Shown here: one piece after another, positions 60,001 through 64,000 of the stretch
Position numbering within the stretch: the first letter of the stretch is position 1
How the letters are laid out: each line of letters begins with the position of its first letter
NCBI RefSeq assembly: GCF_004027225.2
Contig: NC_044288.2
Coordinates: forward strand, 2,138,719-2,202,718
From: Strigops habroptila
Lineage: Eukaryota; Chordata; Aves; Psittaciformes; Psittacidae
DNA: 64,000 bases
Direction of reading: 5' to 3'
Made by a program: the position numbers and the translations under genes
The notes under the pieces: generated by a model
The model's database searches: none
The model's input: the letters and a program-made list of their open reading frames with translations, nothing else
Told to the model about the DNA's origin: nothing

Positions 60001-61967
60001 AGGGAAAGCAGCATCATGCCTGCCACCACTGGAGCAGCCAAACAAGCTGCTCCCTAAACAGCAGCTCACAAACCCCCATCTCCCAGCACGTTTGCTGTGG
60101 AACATCTGCACAACCAGCCATAAATGTCTCCCACTGCCAATTATATGCCTGGAGCAGTACATTCCTGCTTCTTCAGCCCCTCTTTTCCCTTCCATCCCCT
60201 CTTCCAGCTCCCAAAAGGCAGTGCAAAGGAGCAGAAAGACCATGTTGGGAACAGCCCTGGCACAAGCATTTACACTGCAGAGAAAAATGGCTGGTTTGGA
60301 CAGCGGGGCTGGTTTGAGGGATTGACTGTGCAGATCTGGATTGCAGGGAAGCCCTCAACAGAATTCCAGCCCTTACTGCAGCAGCACTGTTAGTTCTTCT
60401 ATGCAGAGTGTCCTCATCACCCCTGGAGAGACCCAGCATCCAGCAACCTTTGCAGCCTATCTGGACAAAGCTGGTGGCCTTGGCTTGCACTTTTGGTACC
60501 ACGTGTCAGCACCAGTCTGTCATTTCTCCAGTGCTCAGAGGACTGAAGCCTGGGTGCAGCTCTGCAAGGCCAGTTGGATGCTCCTTTGCAGGTCCAGCCA
60601 GAGCACGGAGCTCCCCCAGCCTGCCCGCAGCAGAGTCCCATCTGCCAGCCCAGCCAACAAGGAGCTGCAATGAGCCTACCAGGGCGTATGGTCCAAAGGC
60701 AGTGGACAAGCACGTGCCAAATTTGTCTACAATCACCCTTTCCACATCCCAAAGCAGCAGTTTTCCTCCTGTCCCCATCCCACTACCTCTTATTCCAAAT
60801 AAACTGGTTGCAACACAACCTGGGTTCTTGGTGTGATCCCCCCGTTAAGTCTCATCAGTGCAAAAATAAAGCTGTTGTAAGAGTGGTGTTGGAAGAACCA
60901 GCTGTGGAGAAGCTATGGAATTAAAACAGAGACATTGTACACGACAGAAAGGAGATGAGAACTGAGCTGGGCAGCTCCAGTGTGAGACACACATGGGCAG
61001 GGTTGAAACTCAAGCTCCTGAGGGATGCGCTAGAGGGTGAAAGACAACAAACAGGAGCAACCAGGGAGCTCCAAAAGGAATGGCAACACCCGTAGGTACT
61101 GGTCCAGTCAGAACAACATCAAGTATAACTCTGAAATCAATACTCCAGCTTCATTTGGTTACCCCAGAGCCAGGCTGGGGTCACTTGTGTAGTGGTTCAC
61201 TGCACCTTGCACTGGCAGCACAGTCCTCCAGGACTCGTGCTTCAGGAGGGGCCATCAGCAGATTGTGTACCCAGAGGGGATGCCTGACATGCCAGGTCCA
61301 CACAGCAGGCCTCAGGGGAACCCCAGAGCCATGCTCTTGGGAAGCAACCAGCCTGCAGACTGGGTAAGGCTCCAGCATGCCCAACCAACCTGACCTATAC
61401 CTGCAGCAGCATCGAGGGCAGGGGTTTCTTCCCAGATTTCCAGCCCATGGGAAGCATGACAACACTGCTGCTTCTATCCAGCTCGCTCAAGGACAGACAT
61501 TCAGTGACAATATGTGGCATGACAGACCACCACGATCGACTGACTAATCACATCTTCTGCCCTGGGAGTTAATTACCAGCGGGTTTCCAAAACCCCAGGT
61601 TGGGAATGGTTCCGTGTTCCTGCTGGATTCAGGCTATTCCAGGGGCTCCTGCTTGTTCTGCTCATCTCCAAAGCTCTTTTTTTAGTTTTGGCTTCCTGGT
61701 TAAATATTAGGAGAACACCTTCAACGTGCCAGTGCACAGAGAGCCAGGAGACTGCGGGTGTTGCTTTGTGCCACCTTCTGTTCTCTCTTAAAGCTGTTCA
61801 GAAGTTATAAAACCACCAAAAATCAAGAGGAGAACCATGAGAAGCCACAAAAGGTCCAATCTTTGTAGCAAGTGGAGCTGTCTGTTCAGGATGAAGTTCC
61901 TAAAGTCAATGCAAACGCACACAGTGACAACACAGACGTGTTTGGCAAAGCCAGGGTCAGAGCTGGG

Positions 61968-62052
61968 CATCCACTTCAGAGCAGGGTCACAGCATCCACT
62001 TCAGAGCAGGGTCACAGCATCCACTTCAGAGCAGGGTCACAGCATCCACTTC
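61968..62052 (+). repeat. 25-base minisatellite, 3.4 units
   Basis: The unit starts CATCCACTTCAGAGCAGG and ends GTCACAG. It is repeated perfectly at 61968-61992, 61993-62017 and 62018-62042, then for ten further bases. No mismatches between units. Confidence 0.95.
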
Positions 62053-64000
62053 CCCTCCCCAAAACATGGGGAGGGAACAAGCCCATGAAGGAACTACCCA
62101 GTAGGCCACGAGAAGACGATGTCATGTTCTTGCTCCCATAGAGCCACTGTGAAAAATCCCCCCCAAACAGGCCCATTTCTCCCCCATGTGCATCCACTGC
62201 TCCGACCACAACCATCCCATGGACCATACGCAGCCTTTACAGACCTTGGTCCATCATTCTGGTTCTTCCAGCAGAAGCTGCATCCCTCTAAGGAACTGAG
62301 CTCCTGTCACCAGCGGCTGGCTTGTGTGTGCTGGTGACAGGCAGAAACTCTGTGTGGAGCCCTAAATCCTCCAAGAGAAGCTTCTTAATACTAAGTGCTT
62401 AACCCACTCCATCTGGGTGGGAAACTGCCCTCCCTGTGGCTCTCCTAAAGATAGCCAAACCATTACACTGGGCACACTGAGCTTCATTACCCCTGCTTCC
62501 AAAGCTGGCAGCAGAGGATGGCGGAGCAGACACCAGCCCTGCTGTAACCTCAGCTCAGGACATCCTGAGTCCTGAGGTTTTGGGCATTTGAAATGCCCAG
62601 AAATAAAAGCCCTGGAGCACTGCTCTTCCTTGAGCATGTCCAACTCCATCCTGAAAGCACTGAGGCCTTCAGGCTGCACCAGCACAGCTCAGCACCACGG
62701 CCCATCAGCAGCAGATCAGAGCTCTCAAAGAAATGGGGCAGCGACCCCAGTGCTGTTCACCCACAGGGAGGAAGCTTCAACATTGAGGCTCCTGTAGGAA
62801 TGTCCTGCCAGGATTCAGGAACACCCTGAGATTCTGCAACCCTGTTTCAGACCAGGAAGTGGAATGGAAAAGGGAAGGAAACATCCTGAATACAGAGATT
62901 CATAACCTGTGGGTTATGAACTACTTTAGAATGAGGAAAAGCCAAGTTGGGATACAACTTCATATGAAGGACAGGCTGGAGGATGGTGGAAACTGCTTGT
63001 CCCAGGTCAGCTCCTCTTCTTGGAGGCTCCCTCCAGCCCCAAAACATCCCCACAGTAACATAAGATCTCTGACATGCCTGAGATCCTGCTGAGCCCCACA
63101 TGTGCTGTGTGCTGAGCTACGGGCACCACCAGCATCCAAAGGGGGCTGGGGAGCAGCACCGGGCCCCAGGCCTCCACAGCCAACAGGGAGTCCAGGACAC
63201 GCACCCAAGCCAGGATAAGCTCCTCAGCTCTGTGCTCCAAACAGCTCTTCCAAGAGCCCCATGGCTGCACGGGCAGCAGGCTCGCAGTTAGAAGAGAAAA
63301 TGCCCAACTTCTCTGTGCAACCTTCTCCCACCATCAGTACATAAGCTCGACCTGTGTGCTCCCAACTCCAGCACCCCAACACCACCATTCATCACCCAGC
63401 TTGATGGACGAGCTCCAGCTCCCAGCTCAGTCCTGAAGTGATAGGAATGAGTGTTCTTCCATCTCCTTCAAGCTGTAAAGCACGGGGCTCACCTGAGTGT
63501 TCCCCTGCCAGCTACTCCTCACGAGGCTCCTCCACCCACCACCGTGTCCTCGCCCCGAGGGAGGAAGAGAAACCAAGCAACATCAGAAATAAAGTCATAA
63601 AATACACATTACCTTTGCCCACGGGCAGAAAGTCTAGCATGCAACCATCATCTTCATTTGAAGATGCCAAGCAGTTAACCAGCACATCACATGGCAGCAG
63701 CAGAGATGAGAGATGAGGAACTTCATGAACTTCCTACCCAGGGGCAGCATTTTGTGCCCTTCTCTTACCCTCCCATGTGAGGGCAGGCTCCAGCCTCCGG
63801 GCTGTGTAACACATGCAACAGTCGGGCACGGATGCAAGTCCGGGAGCGGATGTGAGCTCCACTTCAACACATCCCCATGGTAACTATCTAAAACTCTTCA
63901 CTTGGGCTTTGCCAGGGGAGGGGCAGGCTCTGGAGGCAGCCAGGCGCAGGCAGCAGCGTGCTGACAGCAGCAGTGTGCTCACACAGCGCAGGGACATGCA

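Larger units (their letters stand above)
53904..64000 (-). other. Large SCMH1 intron
   Basis: No MBT-repeat exon is recognisable on the - strand in this stretch, so the intron upstream of the exon at 53671-53903 is at least 10 kb and runs off the window. It holds two CR1 pieces, a CT-rich run (about 55551-55577), two short tandem arrays and otherwise unique sequence. The open frames here show no family resemblance. Confidence 0.6.

Noticed and set aside
1-64000. Search for tRNA, rRNA, CRISPR, viral or toxin-like genes
   Set aside because: None is recognisable by eye. The window is ordinary avian genic sequence with LINE insertions. A tRNAscan or Rfam search would be needed to exclude small intronic RNAs.

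Overview
This is nuclear DNA from a bird. The evidence is intron-split vertebrate genes, about twenty chicken-repeat-1 (CR1) LINE 3' ends on both strands, and a CpG-rich housekeeping promoter. The many similar copies of one CR1 lineage suggest a neognath bird; I cannot fix the order. There are no operons, phage genes, CRISPR arrays or other prokaryotic features.

Layout. (1) 1-1865, + strand: the last three exons, stop and poly(A) signal of a gene matching IQCC, cut by the window's left edge. (2) 2634-8339, + strand: DCDC2B, two doublecortin domains plus a basic, charged tail, with eleven exons whose phases all join; further weak candidate exons lie up to about 10.7 kb. (3) 12.6-32.6 kb, + strand: CTPS1 (CTP synthase 1), complete from CpG-island promoter to stop, 17 coding exons and 594 residues, with a probable separate 3'UTR exon at 31127. 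(4) 34.0-53.9 kb, - strand: the 3' part of the Polycomb gene SCMH1: a basic linker, the SLED domain, a variable serine-rich region and the SAM domain. (5) 53.9-64.0 kb: SCMH1 intron. The MBT-repeat exons must lie beyond 64 kb.

The genes do not form one pathway. CTPS1 makes CTP from UTP and glutamine, SCMH1 is a chromatin regulator, DCDC2B is a microtubule-associated doublecortin-family protein, and IQCC is a poorly characterised IQ-motif protein. CTPS1 and SCMH1 converge with 3' ends about 1.4 kb apart. IQCC-DCDC2B and CTPS1-SCMH1 are each neighbours in human, but at two separate places on chromosome 1p, so their junction here marks a synteny breakpoint relative to human.

I found no new biological system. 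The items most worth checking are an in-frame 132-base SCMH1 cassette exon, an alternative 3' end of CTPS1 that would change its last residue, unassigned coding-like segments after DCDC2B, and CR1 insertions that create convincing but false ORFs. All exon borders were read by eye from splice signals, phase and remembered family sequence; none was checked against a transcript.
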